Source: JACKAN01 sp964502735
GTDB lineage: Bacteria; Bdellovibrionota; Bdellovibrionia; Bdellovibrionales; UBA1609
Reading direction: 5' to 3'
DNA: 14,647 nucleotides
NCBI GenBank assembly: GCA_964502735.1
Contig: CAZCYD010000059.1
Span: 1 to 14,647 of the forward strand
In this document: positions 1 to 6,603 of the stretch, in pieces
Numbering within the stretch: the stretch's first letter is position 1
How the letters are laid out: the number at the start of each line of letters is the position of its first letter
Program-made: the position numbers and the translations under genes
Notes under the pieces: model-generated
Told to the model about the DNA's origin: nothing
The model's input: the letters and a program-made list of their open reading frames with translations, nothing else
Database searches by the model: none

Positions 1-50
1 AAGTTGATAGAATTAATTTTTATAAACATGTAGAGTATTTTTAAATTTGT

Positions 51-97
51 GAATAAAATGCGTCAAGAATTTCTCAAATTCTTGACACATTTTATTC
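51..97. repeat. Long near-perfect inverted repeat upstream of the TIGR02147 gene
   Basis: The 22-base arms at 51-72 and 76-97 are complementary at 21 of 22 positions, separated by the 3-base loop CTC; the only mismatch is C61 against A87. The right arm contains a perfect -35-like hexamer TTGACA (82-87) and the left arm the mirror-image TTGACG on the minus strand (61-66). No matching -10 box is seen on the plus strand. On the minus strand a weak one (TAAAAA, 38-43) lies at 17-base spacing. It could be an operator for the adjacent DNA-binding-type protein, a promoter-overlapping regulatory site, or a terminator of a gene beyond the left edge, although no U-tract follows it. The structure is clear; the role is not. 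Confidence 0.85.
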
Positions 98-128
98 GCG
101 GATTTGGGGTGTTGATAGGAATGGTATT

Positions 129-941
129 TTGAAAAGGGTTTTACAGAGTTTATTGCACTACACGGACTTCAGGATTCTTTTGAGTGAGGATTACTTATCT
201 AGAGCCAAGATGAATTCTTCTTACTCATTAAGGGCCTATGCCCGCGATTTAGGGGTTTCAGTTTCGCACTTGTCTAAGGTTTTAAATAGGAAAAAGACAT
301 TCTCTCTACAGACAGCAGAAAAGATTTTAAAGACAATTGGACTGTGGGACGAAGATCCCAACTTCGCTCTCAGATTAATTTCTTTAGATTTAAGTAAATC
401 CGATGATGAAAGAGAGGCTCACTTCCTCTACCTCAAGGCACATGTTGTCGGACATGGATTTGTTCCTGATCAGAGTAAGGAGGAAGTTTTAAAAACACTA
501 GAACACTTTTTATTTTACGCCTTTGTTTTAAAGTATCCCTCTCTGAAAAAATTGAACACTGTGAGTTGTTTGGTGGGTTTAAACAGTGAAAATATGGGTG
601 TGGCCCAAAAAGACTTGGAAACAAAGGGTTACATTCAAATTGATGGTGACAGTGTGCGGGTTACAGATAAAAGTTTTTTTATAGAATCACATAAAGATTT
701 ATATCTACATCATTGTAATTTTTCGAATTTTATAAATCAAGGCATTCTGAAAAAGGGTTATTTAGATAAGCCCGACAGTGATGGTAAGGGGGCTATATTG
801 GGCTTAGATAGCACGACCTCTAAAGAGCTCAAAGACCATCTCGATCATTTTTTTCGTGCGGTTTATCGTATAGCTAACAAATCTGAAAACCCAGATAGGC
901 TGGTCTTGATTACGACCTCTCTGTTGGGTTGGGAAGTTTAG
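129..941 (+). CDS. TIGR02147 family protein (DUF4423-like)
   Basis: A 270-residue soluble protein with no signal peptide or membrane segment. The first 70 residues match the TIGR02147 pattern: a short helix ending in YTDFR, then a helix-turn-helix-like stretch around residues 32-66 (SLRAYARDLGVSVSHLSKVL, then KTFSLQTAEKI). The rest is the variable domain of that family. Such proteins are known mainly from Fibrobacter and Bdellovibrio-type bacteria, where they occur in many copies; their biochemical role is unknown, and DNA binding is suggested only by the HTH-like part. The TTG start at 129 is chosen because AGGA (117-120) lies 8 bases upstream and the family N-terminus begins right there; the ATG at 121 runs into a stop after three codons. 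The gene stands alone, with the large inverted repeat just upstream, so autoregulation is possible but unproven. Confidence 0.85.
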   Translation: MKRVLQSLLHYTDFRILLSEDYLSRAKMNSSYSLRAYARDLGVSVSHLSKVLNRKKTFSLQTAEKILKTIGLWDEDPNFALRLISLDLSKSDDEREAHFLYLKAHVVGHGFVPDQSKEEVLKTLEHFLFYAFVLKYPSLKKLNTVSCLVGLNSENMGVAQKDLETKGYIQIDGDSVRVTDKSFFIESHKDLYLHHCNFSNFINQGILKKGYLDKPDSDGKGAILGLDSTTSKELKDHLDHFFRAVYRIANKSENPDRLVLITTSLLGWEV

Positions 942-1055
942 ATCCGCTCGTCCAAATCAAATCCGTGGATGAAATGCATCAAATTTGGCGGGCTATCCAC
1001 AATAGCAAACTTGGTTTAAAGCCAGTAAAAAATAATGAATAGCAATGAGAGTAAA

Positions 1056-1084
1056 TTAGTTAAATTATTACAAGCACTTACTAT
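1056..1084 (+). promoter_or_regulatory. Possible sigma70-like promoter of the efflux operon
   Basis: TTAGTT (1056-1061) and TACTAT (1079-1084) are separated by 17 bases. The -35 match is poor and the -10 matches TATAAT at four of six positions. Its appeal is its position: a palindrome typical of TetR operators begins 5 bases after the -10, where a repressor would block initiation. This is a weak prediction. Confidence 0.25.
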
Positions 1085-1088
1085 ATTT

Positions 1089-1098
1089 CAAACGTTTG
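1089..1098. promoter_or_regulatory. Candidate TetR operator, palindrome CAAACGTTTG
   Basis: A perfect 10-base palindrome, CAAACGTTTG, upstream of the operon whose last gene encodes a TetR/AcrR regulator. It shares the AAAC...GTTT layout with the second palindrome at 1141-1158. Regulators of this family usually bind such inverted repeats next to their own operon promoter. The assignment rests on position and symmetry only. Confidence 0.45.
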
Positions 1099-1140
1099 TT
1101 TAAAAAAATAATTGCGTTGGGAGAAAACTAAAGCTAATGT

Positions 1141-1158
1141 TTAAAACAGTCGTTTTAA
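1141..1158. promoter_or_regulatory. Candidate TetR operator, interrupted palindrome
   Basis: TTAAAAC (1141-1147) and its exact reverse complement GTTTTAA (1152-1158) flank the 4-base spacer AGTC, giving a 7+4+7 inverted repeat. It lies about 50 bases before the start of the efflux operon and resembles the palindrome at 1089-1098 in having AAAC and GTTT half sites. Binding by the TetR protein encoded at 6600-7256 is an inference. Confidence 0.5.
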
Positions 1159-1178
1159 TTGCTGATTGCTGATTGCTG
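1158..1178 (+). repeat. Triple tandem heptamer ATTGCTG
   Basis: Three perfect contiguous copies of ATTGCTG occupy 1158-1178, immediately after the palindrome and 16 bases before the Shine-Dalgarno sequence of the operon. It lies in the probable 5' untranslated region. Copy-number change by slippage could alter leader spacing, but nothing in the sequence shows that it does. Confidence 0.8.
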
Positions 1179-1205
1179 AAAATGAAAAAACTGTGAGGGG
1201 GGGAT

Positions 1206-2645
1206 TTGGAATCAAAAATTCTAAAATTGATGAGATTAAAAAAAGAAAAAAGCTCCAAAAGTTTTTTTAGAGTGCATTTAGATTTTAAGAGTTTAGATTT
1301 TAAGAGTTTTAACCTTAAGAAGGTTAACTTTAAGAGCTTTGACTTGAAAGGTCTTATTTCTAAAGTTGGCATTGTTTCTTTGCTGTTAATAGGCGGACAG
1401 TTGTCTTTGGCTCAAAGTAAAAGAACGTTGACGTTAGAAGAGGCTAAGAAAATGAGCCTTAAAGTGAATGAAGACATTAAAGTTAAGTCAAACGAAGTCG
1501 AAAGTGCCAAAGCTCAAGTTCGAGAGGCTTGGGGAACTATATACCCTCAGGTGGCCATTGATGGGCGCTGGCAAAAGTACTACAAGCCTCCTGTATTTTT
1601 TGGCAATCCCATTCCGATAGATTACCAACTGGAATCCAGTCTTTCAGTTAAGCAAGTTCTGTGGGCATTTGGTCGTGTGTCAGGAGCTCTAAATGCTGCA
1701 AAGGCTGGTGTCAAGATGGGCGAAATGAATCAAAGGGCCACAACAATTGAAACTCTGTACAATACATCAATGGCCTATTATGCAGCCTTATTGGCTCAGG
1801 AGCAGTTAAAAATTACCAAGCTCACACTGAAGAATGCCAAAGAAAATCTACGCATTTTAGAAAAGAAATTCTCTGGTGGACGTCCACCACAGGGCGACTT
1901 GGTTAGGCTAAAATCGGATGAGGCCATCAGGTCTTCGCAGCTCACAATTTCTGAGTCGGAGTACATGGAGGCTTTAAGTCAATTGGCTAGACTTGTTGGC
2001 GAAGAGGACTCAGAAGTTTTGCATCTGGCAACAGGGTTTCGGACTCAGTTTCCACAGATTAAACTTTCAAGTCTGCAAAAGCAGTTGCAAGAAACCCATC
2101 CTCAATTGAAAGCCATGAGGGAGCATGTTGAACTTCGCAGCGAAATCGCCAGGGTGCAGGGGGCCGCAGACCTTCCGACTTTAGCAGCCTTTGGTAGCTA
2201 CAATTATTCTGGCGCTAGTGACAGGGGTCTTACAAATGACGATCTTTTTGAGTCTGTTGTGGGAGGAGTTGTGCTAACCTGGAACCTGTGGGATGGGGGG
2301 CAGAGTCGAGCTAAACACAGACAGGCCGTCCTTGAAAAGGCAAATGCGGAGTTGAGTTTTGAGAAGACCAAGCTCAACATGGGTGTGGAGCTTAAAAAAA
2401 CCGTGATCCAGTACCAAGGGCTAGTTAGCAGTTACGAAAAAATGAAAGAAGCTGTGAGCTTGGCCGAGAGGTCTTTTAAGATCTCTCAAGGTCGTTTTCG
2501 AACAGGTCAGGCATCAATTACCGAGCTTAATAGTGCAGAGTTGGCTTTGACCCAAGCCCACCTAAATCTAACTCTGAACGTATTTAATATCCACGCTAGC
2601 ATGGCCAAACTAGAAATGCTTTCAGCTACGGAGCAAGAACTATGA
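1206..2645 (+). CDS. TolC-family outer membrane efflux protein
   Basis: This is the outer membrane channel component of a tripartite RND efflux system. The 479-residue chain has the two-repeat TolC fold: first repeat about 75-265 (VLWAFGRVSGALNAAKAG and a long helix ending ALSQLARLVG), second about 290-475 (LTWNLWDGGQSRAKHRQA and FRTGQASITELNSAELAL). A signal peptide core (VGIVSLLLIGGQLSLA, 54-69) ends at a plausible cleavage site before QS. Unusually, 53 residues precede this core, including five pentapeptide-like repeats at 26-50. The TTG at 1206 is supported by GAGG at 1195-1198, 7 bases away. An in-frame TTG at 1344 (residue 47) would give a normal-length signal peptide, MKGLISKVGIV..., but its ribosome binding site is poor. 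It is first in the operon, and its stop overlaps the adaptor start (ATGA). Confidence 0.93.
   Translation: MESKILKLMRLKKEKSSKSFFRVHLDFKSLDFKSFNLKKVNFKSFDLKGLISKVGIVSLLLIGGQLSLAQSKRTLTLEEAKKMSLKVNEDIKVKSNEVESAKAQVREAWGTIYPQVAIDGRWQKYYKPPVFFGNPIPIDYQLESSLSVKQVLWAFGRVSGALNAAKAGVKMGEMNQRATTIETLYNTSMAYYAALLAQEQLKITKLTLKNAKENLRILEKKFSGGRPPQGDLVRLKSDEAIRSSQLTISESEYMEALSQLARLVGEEDSEVLHLATGFRTQFPQIKLSSLQKQLQETHPQLKAMREHVELRSEIARVQGAADLPTLAAFGSYNYSGASDRGLTNDDLFESVVGGVVLTWNLWDGGQSRAKHRQAVLEKANAELSFEKTKLNMGVELKKTVIQYQGLVSSYEKMKEAVSLAERSFKISQGRFRTGQASITELNSAELALTQAHLNLTLNVFNIHASMAKLEMLSATEQEL
1281..1355 (+). repeat. Five degenerate 15-bp in-frame repeats in the outer membrane factor gene
   Basis: The first two units differ at one base (GATTTTAAGAGTTTA and GATTTTAAGAGTTTT); the next three are more diverged but keep the 15-base register. 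They encode DFKSL, DFKSF, NLKKV, NFKSF and DLKGL, that is [DN]-[FL]-K-[SKG]-[LFV], at residues 26-50 just before the hydrophobic signal segment. The spacing resembles pentapeptide-repeat proteins, but five lysine-bearing units are too few to call that fold. Confidence 0.75.
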
Positions 2646-3469
2646 ACCAAGAAACCAATAAACAAACAACCAATAAACAAACAACTAAACCCATCCGCAA
2701 GTCCATTCGCATCTTTTCTTATGTGGTTCTGTTCGCCATTCTAGTTGCGGCAGTTCAGCTAAAAAAACAAAAAATACTGAACGACCGCAACAAGCCAATC
2801 GTGAGTTTGCCCTCAGAAATTGAGCAGCATGGGTGGGCCGTAGATTTAGAAAAAGTGAAGCGGCAAGATCTACTCGCAACTAGCCCTTTAACTCTTCGAA
2901 CGGAAAGTTCTGATGTCACCTCCTCTCCAAGTTTTAAATTTCCCACACAAATAAATTCGCAGTCCAATACAAATTCAAAATCACGGCTCCACTCAAAGTC
3001 ACAGTCGACATTTTTTTTGGTGAGTTTCAGTCAAAAAAAGAAAATAAGAATCGGACAAATTGTAGTTGATGCTCAAGGTAAGGTTCTGGGTTCAGTGGTA
3101 TCAGCTGACTCTTCAGCAAGCCTCAGCCATGGGATGTATCGCGTATTTATAAGTCTTAAACCCGATGTCGAGCCATCAGAGGCGATAAGGGCTTTTATCG
3201 TTCTGGGAAAGCAAAAACAAGAACTCTCCGTACTTTCTGAAGCCGTCGAGCTGAAAAAAAATAAAGCCTTTGTTTGGATCAGCGAGGAAAATCGGGCCAA
3301 GAGGGTGGAGGTTCAATTGGGCTCGCTGTTTAATGAGAGATACCAGATTCTATCGGGTTTAAAAGAGGGACAATTAGTTATTGTTGAAGGGCAAAAATAT
3401 TTAAAAGAGGGAGCTAAGTTGCGGGTAAGGCACTGCAAATTGTGCGCAAACAGTGAGGTGGAGTCGTGA
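2642..3469 (+). CDS. Short RND periplasmic adaptor lacking hairpin and lipoyl domains
   Basis: This is the membrane fusion (adaptor) protein that should link the permease to the outer membrane channel. The 275 residues are well short of the usual 350-400. In order: a repeat-bearing cytoplasmic tail (1-20), one membrane anchor (22-40), an opening membrane-proximal strand (WAVDLEKVKRQDLL, 65-78), a Ser/Thr/Lys/Asn-rich low-complexity stretch (about 83-122), a beta-barrel-like region (123-190, with IRIGQIVVDAQGKVLGSVVS and YRVFISL), and the returning membrane-proximal domain (192-262, AVELKKNKAFVWI, ILSGLKEGQLVIVEGQKYL). No lipoyl halves or alpha-helical hairpin are seen. The tail ends with CKLC (265-268). 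The start overlaps the previous stop (ATGA), with GGAG at 2630-2633. Family assignment rests mainly on the C-terminal half and on the operon. Confidence 0.82.
   Translation: MNQETNKQTTNKQTTKPIRKSIRIFSYVVLFAILVAAVQLKKQKILNDRNKPIVSLPSEIEQHGWAVDLEKVKRQDLLATSPLTLRTESSDVTSSPSFKFPTQINSQSNTNSKSRLHSKSQSTFFLVSFSQKKKIRIGQIVVDAQGKVLGSVVSADSSASLSHGMYRVFISLKPDVEPSEAIRAFIVLGKQKQELSVLSEAVELKKNKAFVWISEENRAKRVEVQLGSLFNERYQILSGLKEGQLVIVEGQKYLKEGAKLRVRHCKLCANSEVES
2653..2685 (+). repeat. Two perfect 15-bp tandem repeats in the adaptor gene
   Basis: The unit AACCAATAAACAAAC occurs twice in a row (2653-2667 and 2668-2682), plus three bases of a third copy. In frame it encodes TNKQT-TNKQT-T at residues 5-15, in the cytoplasmic tail before the membrane anchor. 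Being a multiple of three, gain or loss of a unit keeps the frame. Confidence 0.9.
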
Positions 3470-6400
3470 TAGAATTATTTGTCAAAAGACCAGCAACAAC
3501 GATGGTTTTAATTTTATTTTTTGTTCTGCTGGGATTTGTCTCATACTTTAACTTAAACGTCGAGCAATCCCCTCGAATTGATTTTCCTTTAGTGGTTGTC
3601 AATGTGACATATCCAGGTGCATCGCCAGATGAAGTAGAGGCTCAGGTTATCAAAAAAGTTGAGGATGTCGTAGTTGAAATATCAGAAATAAAAAACATAA
3701 AGAGCCGCGCCTACGAAAGTTTTGGCTATGTTCTGATAGAGTTCAAATTATCAGCCGATGTCAACGTAAAGGCTGCAGAGGTCAAAGATAAGGTCGAGGC
3801 CATTGTAAATAAATTGCCAGATGGAATAAAAAAACCAATTGTTGAGAAGCTAGATCCTTTTTCAAAGTCAGTCGTTGAGTTGGTATTACAAGCTGATGAA
3901 AAAACCTCTCTTCGTGAGTTGTATGAGTATGCAGACAAAAGTTTAAAGGAACAGTTTACAAAAATAGCCGGAGTCGGCAACGTGCTGGTGTTCGGTGGAG
4001 AGCAGAGAGAAATCCGTGTTGAATTGGATTTAGATCTCATGAAAGAGAACTATATCTCTATTGCTAATGTTGTGTCGGCAATTCAATCGCAAAATTTAAA
4101 TGTTCCAGCTGGGAATATTGAGAAAACTTCTGCCAGCTTAACCGTTCGTTTTGTCGGAGAATTCTCCTCAGTTGAGGATATCGGGAATATGCCCATCACA
4201 GCTTCGGATGGCAGTTTATTTTATTTAAAAGATATTGCTCGAGTTCGGGATGGAAGTAAAAAAATAGAGTACATTTCGCGATTTAATGGAAAACCTGTTG
4301 TTACACTTTCCGTTAAAAAGGTTTCAGATGGTAATGAAGTTAGAGTTGCAGAAGGCGTGCAGAAAATGCTGCCAGAGATAAATTCAACACTGCCTGAAGG
4401 TTATTCACTAAAAGTTGCAAACGACACCTCTAAATACATTGTGAAGGAAACAAGGGGGACTCTTGCCAGCATTGCATTGGGAATTTTCTTAACGGTACTC
4501 ATTCTGTACTTTTTTTCTGGAAGTTGGCGAATGACTATAATTGCCGCCGTTGTAATTCCGTCATCTATTATTTCTGCAATTTTGCTAATGGATTTTTCAA
4601 AATTTACAATTAACTTTATTACTCTTCTGGCAATTGCCACCTCATTGGGAACTCTTATTGCCAATGCGATTGTGATAATTGAAAATGTTTTAGTTCATCT
4701 GCAAAAAGGTAAATCTCCTCAACAAGCGGCAATTGATGGCACAAAGGAGGTTGTGGTTCCTGTCTTGGCTTCTTGTGGAACCAATTTGGTGGTATTTACT
4801 CCTATTGCCTTTATGGGGGGTATTATTGGTCAATTCATGTTGCAGTTTGGATTGACGGTCGTCTATGCCACATTGTTTTCATTAATGGCTTCATTTTCAC
4901 TAACACCAATGATGTGTGGACTATTGTTAAAACCAAATGCTGGAGACTTAGACAAACGGCAAAATATTTTCGTTCGCATGACTCACTCAACAACCCGGTT
5001 TCTGCTGCGAGAGTATCGGATTTTATTTGAAGCTATGTTCCGTTATCCAAAAATATGGACCGTTGGAATTTTGTTGAGTTTGCTTGGGGCTTGCACGACA
5101 ATTCCTTATATAGGAAACGAGTTTATTCCTACATCTGACCAAAATAGAATTCAAATAAATTTAACCTTACCTCAGGGAACCAATGTCGAAAAAACTTCAA
5201 GGGTAGCAGAAGATGTAGAAAAGCTTTTTGAAAATTATCCGGAAGTCGATAATGTTTTGTCTGTAGTTGGTGAGAATGGAGCCGAAAATGCAAGAATAGT
5301 TATCAGCCTTATAGATCACGAGCTGCGCAAAAAAAGTGACAATGATATTATTAACGAAGTGACTCCCTTGGTGGCAAAGATTCCAGGTATCGAGGTGGAG
5401 TTTAAGCGGGGGGACAAAGGAGGGGCTCCAGAGGGGGACATTTCTGTTGATATTACAGGGTTAGAGTACGATCAGATGATCATTGTCGCCAAACAAATTG
5501 AAGAAACAATGAAGGAGTCGGGATACTTTAGATCCACCTCTTCAAGTTACAAATCGCCAAAGACGGAGCTTCAATTTCGTCCAGATTTGGCTAGATTAAG
5601 ACAATATGGAATCTCTAGTGCCCAGATTGGTACGGAAGTGAGAGCTGCCATATACGGTGATGATAATAATGTCTACAAAGAAGGGGGGGAAGAATACGAT
5701 ATACGGGTAGAGTTAGCCGATCACTACAAAAATTCTGAGCAAATATTTAATAGAATGACTCTATTGAGTCAGCATGGCTTAGTGGCATTATCTGAGCTGG
5801 GGAGTGTTGAGTATCAATCTGCCACGCCAAATTTGTGGAGAAGAGATCGAAGTCGAATTATTCAAATAAATGGATACCTTTCAAAATCAACGGCTGGAGT
5901 TGTGCAGGCTGAACTCACCGAAAAATTTAAGGCTCTCAATATTCCAGTTGGTTACAGTTATCGTTTTGTTGGCAATGCCGAAAGCCAGGAAGAGTCAGGT
6001 AGAGAAATTGGAAAAGCCTTTGGTTTGGCGATTGTTTTGACTTTCATGCTGTTGGCGGCAATTTTAAACTCTTTTGTTCATCCTCTAACAATATCTTCCT
6101 CGATTGTGACTTCGTTTGGAGGTGTGTTTCTACTTTTGTTTTTTGCCGAGTCCTCAATAAATATTGCTTCCATGTTGGGAATTGTGATGTTAGTGGGGCT
6201 GGTCGTAAACAATGCCATTCTTATTGTGGATCAATCTCAATGGCATTTGGCGCAGGGAATATCTGAAGTTCAAGAGGCTGTTTGGCGTGGAATTGAGGAC
6301 AAGTTCCGGGCCGTATTAATGACCTCTATTGCCATTGTATCAGGGGCTTTACCTCAAACGTGGTCTCCTGATTTAGCTAAGGCCTCTATGGGTATTGTAA

Positions 6401-6603
6401 TTATCGGTGGGACACTGGCTTCAATTGTTTACACCTTCGCTTTAACTCCCATAGTGTTTTGGTATTTAGAAAGGATGAGAAGATATTTCTTTTTGAAGAA
6501 AGAACACACAACCTCCTTATCTGAAGCTTCTCAACAGGTGTCTGTTTTGGGGGTAAGTGAATATAATAATAGCGATTACATCAAAAATGAGGCCACTCAA
6601 TGA
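3466..6603 (+). CDS. RND (HAE1/AcrB-type) efflux permease with neutralised proton relay
   Basis: The inner membrane pump of the tripartite system. At 1045 residues it is full length and keeps the RND plan: a first membrane helix near 10-30, a large periplasmic loop, TM2-TM6 from about 331, a second loop with PTSDQNRIQINLTLPQG, and TM8-TM12 from about 850. Helix 4 aligns without gaps to AcrB (FTINFITLLAIATSLGTLIA then NAIVIIEN), but the relay pair D407/D408 is A399-N400. In helix 10 (GLVVNNAILIVD) the AcrB K940 position is N915; T953 matches AcrB T978, and E406 matches E414. Proton coupling must therefore differ, or be lost. The GTG start overlaps the adaptor stop (GTGA), with GAGG at 3455-3458. 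The substrate cannot be read from the sequence. RND membership is certain; whether it still pumps is open. Confidence 0.97.
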   Translation: MIELFVKRPATTMVLILFFVLLGFVSYFNLNVEQSPRIDFPLVVVNVTYPGASPDEVEAQVIKKVEDVVVEISEIKNIKSRAYESFGYVLIEFKLSADVNVKAAEVKDKVEAIVNKLPDGIKKPIVEKLDPFSKSVVELVLQADEKTSLRELYEYADKSLKEQFTKIAGVGNVLVFGGEQREIRVELDLDLMKENYISIANVVSAIQSQNLNVPAGNIEKTSASLTVRFVGEFSSVEDIGNMPITASDGSLFYLKDIARVRDGSKKIEYISRFNGKPVVTLSVKKVSDGNEVRVAEGVQKMLPEINSTLPEGYSLKVANDTSKYIVKETRGTLASIALGIFLTVLILYFFSGSWRMTIIAAVVIPSSIISAILLMDFSKFTINFITLLAIATSLGTLIANAIVIIENVLVHLQKGKSPQQAAIDGTKEVVVPVLASCGTNLVVFTPIAFMGGIIGQFMLQFGLTVVYATLFSLMASFSLTPMMCGLLLKPNAGDLDKRQNIFVRMTHSTTRFLLREYRILFEAMFRYPKIWTVGILLSLLGACTTIPYIGNEFIPTSDQNRIQINLTLPQGTNVEKTSRVAEDVEKLFENYPEVDNVLSVVGENGAENARIVISLIDHELRKKSDNDIINEVTPLVAKIPGIEVEFKRGDKGGAPEGDISVDITGLEYDQMIIVAKQIEETMKESGYFRSTSSSYKSPKTELQFRPDLARLRQYGISSAQIGTEVRAAIYGDDNNVYKEGGEEYDIRVELADHYKNSEQIFNRMTLLSQHGLVALSELGSVEYQSATPNLWRRDRSRIIQINGYLSKSTAGVVQAELTEKFKALNIPVGYSYRFVGNAESQEESGREIGKAFGLAIVLTFMLLAAILNSFVHPLTISSSIVTSFGGVFLLLFFAESSINIASMLGIVMLVGLVVNNAILIVDQSQWHLAQGISEVQEAVWRGIEDKFRAVLMTSIAIVSGALPQTWSPDLAKASMGIVIIGGTLASIVYTFALTPIVFWYLERMRRYFFLKKEHTTSLSEASQQVSVLGVSEYNNSDYIKNEATQ

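Larger units (their letters stand above)
942..1205. other. Intergenic regulatory region before the efflux operon
   Basis: This 264-base AT-rich gap has no credible gene. The first part contains only small hairpins, such as ATCC-GT-GGAT at 961-970 and CCAAAT/ATTTGG at 952-957 and 983-988, none followed by a T-run, so no convincing terminator for the preceding gene is visible. The second part holds two palindromes (1089-1098 and 1141-1158), a weak promoter-like pair (TTAGTT 1056-1061, 17 bases, TACTAT 1079-1084), a triple heptamer repeat (1158-1178) and the Shine-Dalgarno sequence GAGG (1195-1198) of the outer membrane factor gene. Confidence 0.5.

Noticed and set aside
1..29. Possible minus-strand gene start at CAT 27-29 leaving the left edge, served by a TTGACG/TAAAAA pair at 38-66
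   Set aside because: Nine codons and a poor -10 box are too little evidence, and no Shine-Dalgarno sequence is present.
1100..1372. A 90-codon minus-strand frame over the operon leader and outer membrane factor start
   Set aside because: Its Lys/Leu repeats are the complement of the 15-bp repeats in the real gene; it also crosses the regulatory region.
2642..3469. Frameshift or pseudogene explanation for the short adaptor
   Set aside because: The frame is open from a good start to a stop that overlaps the next start, and conserved regions lie on both sides of the linker in one frame; an in-frame replacement fits better.
3726..4040. A 104-codon minus-strand frame inside the RND permease gene
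   Set aside because: It lies wholly within a strongly conserved gene on the other strand and shows no family similarity of its own.
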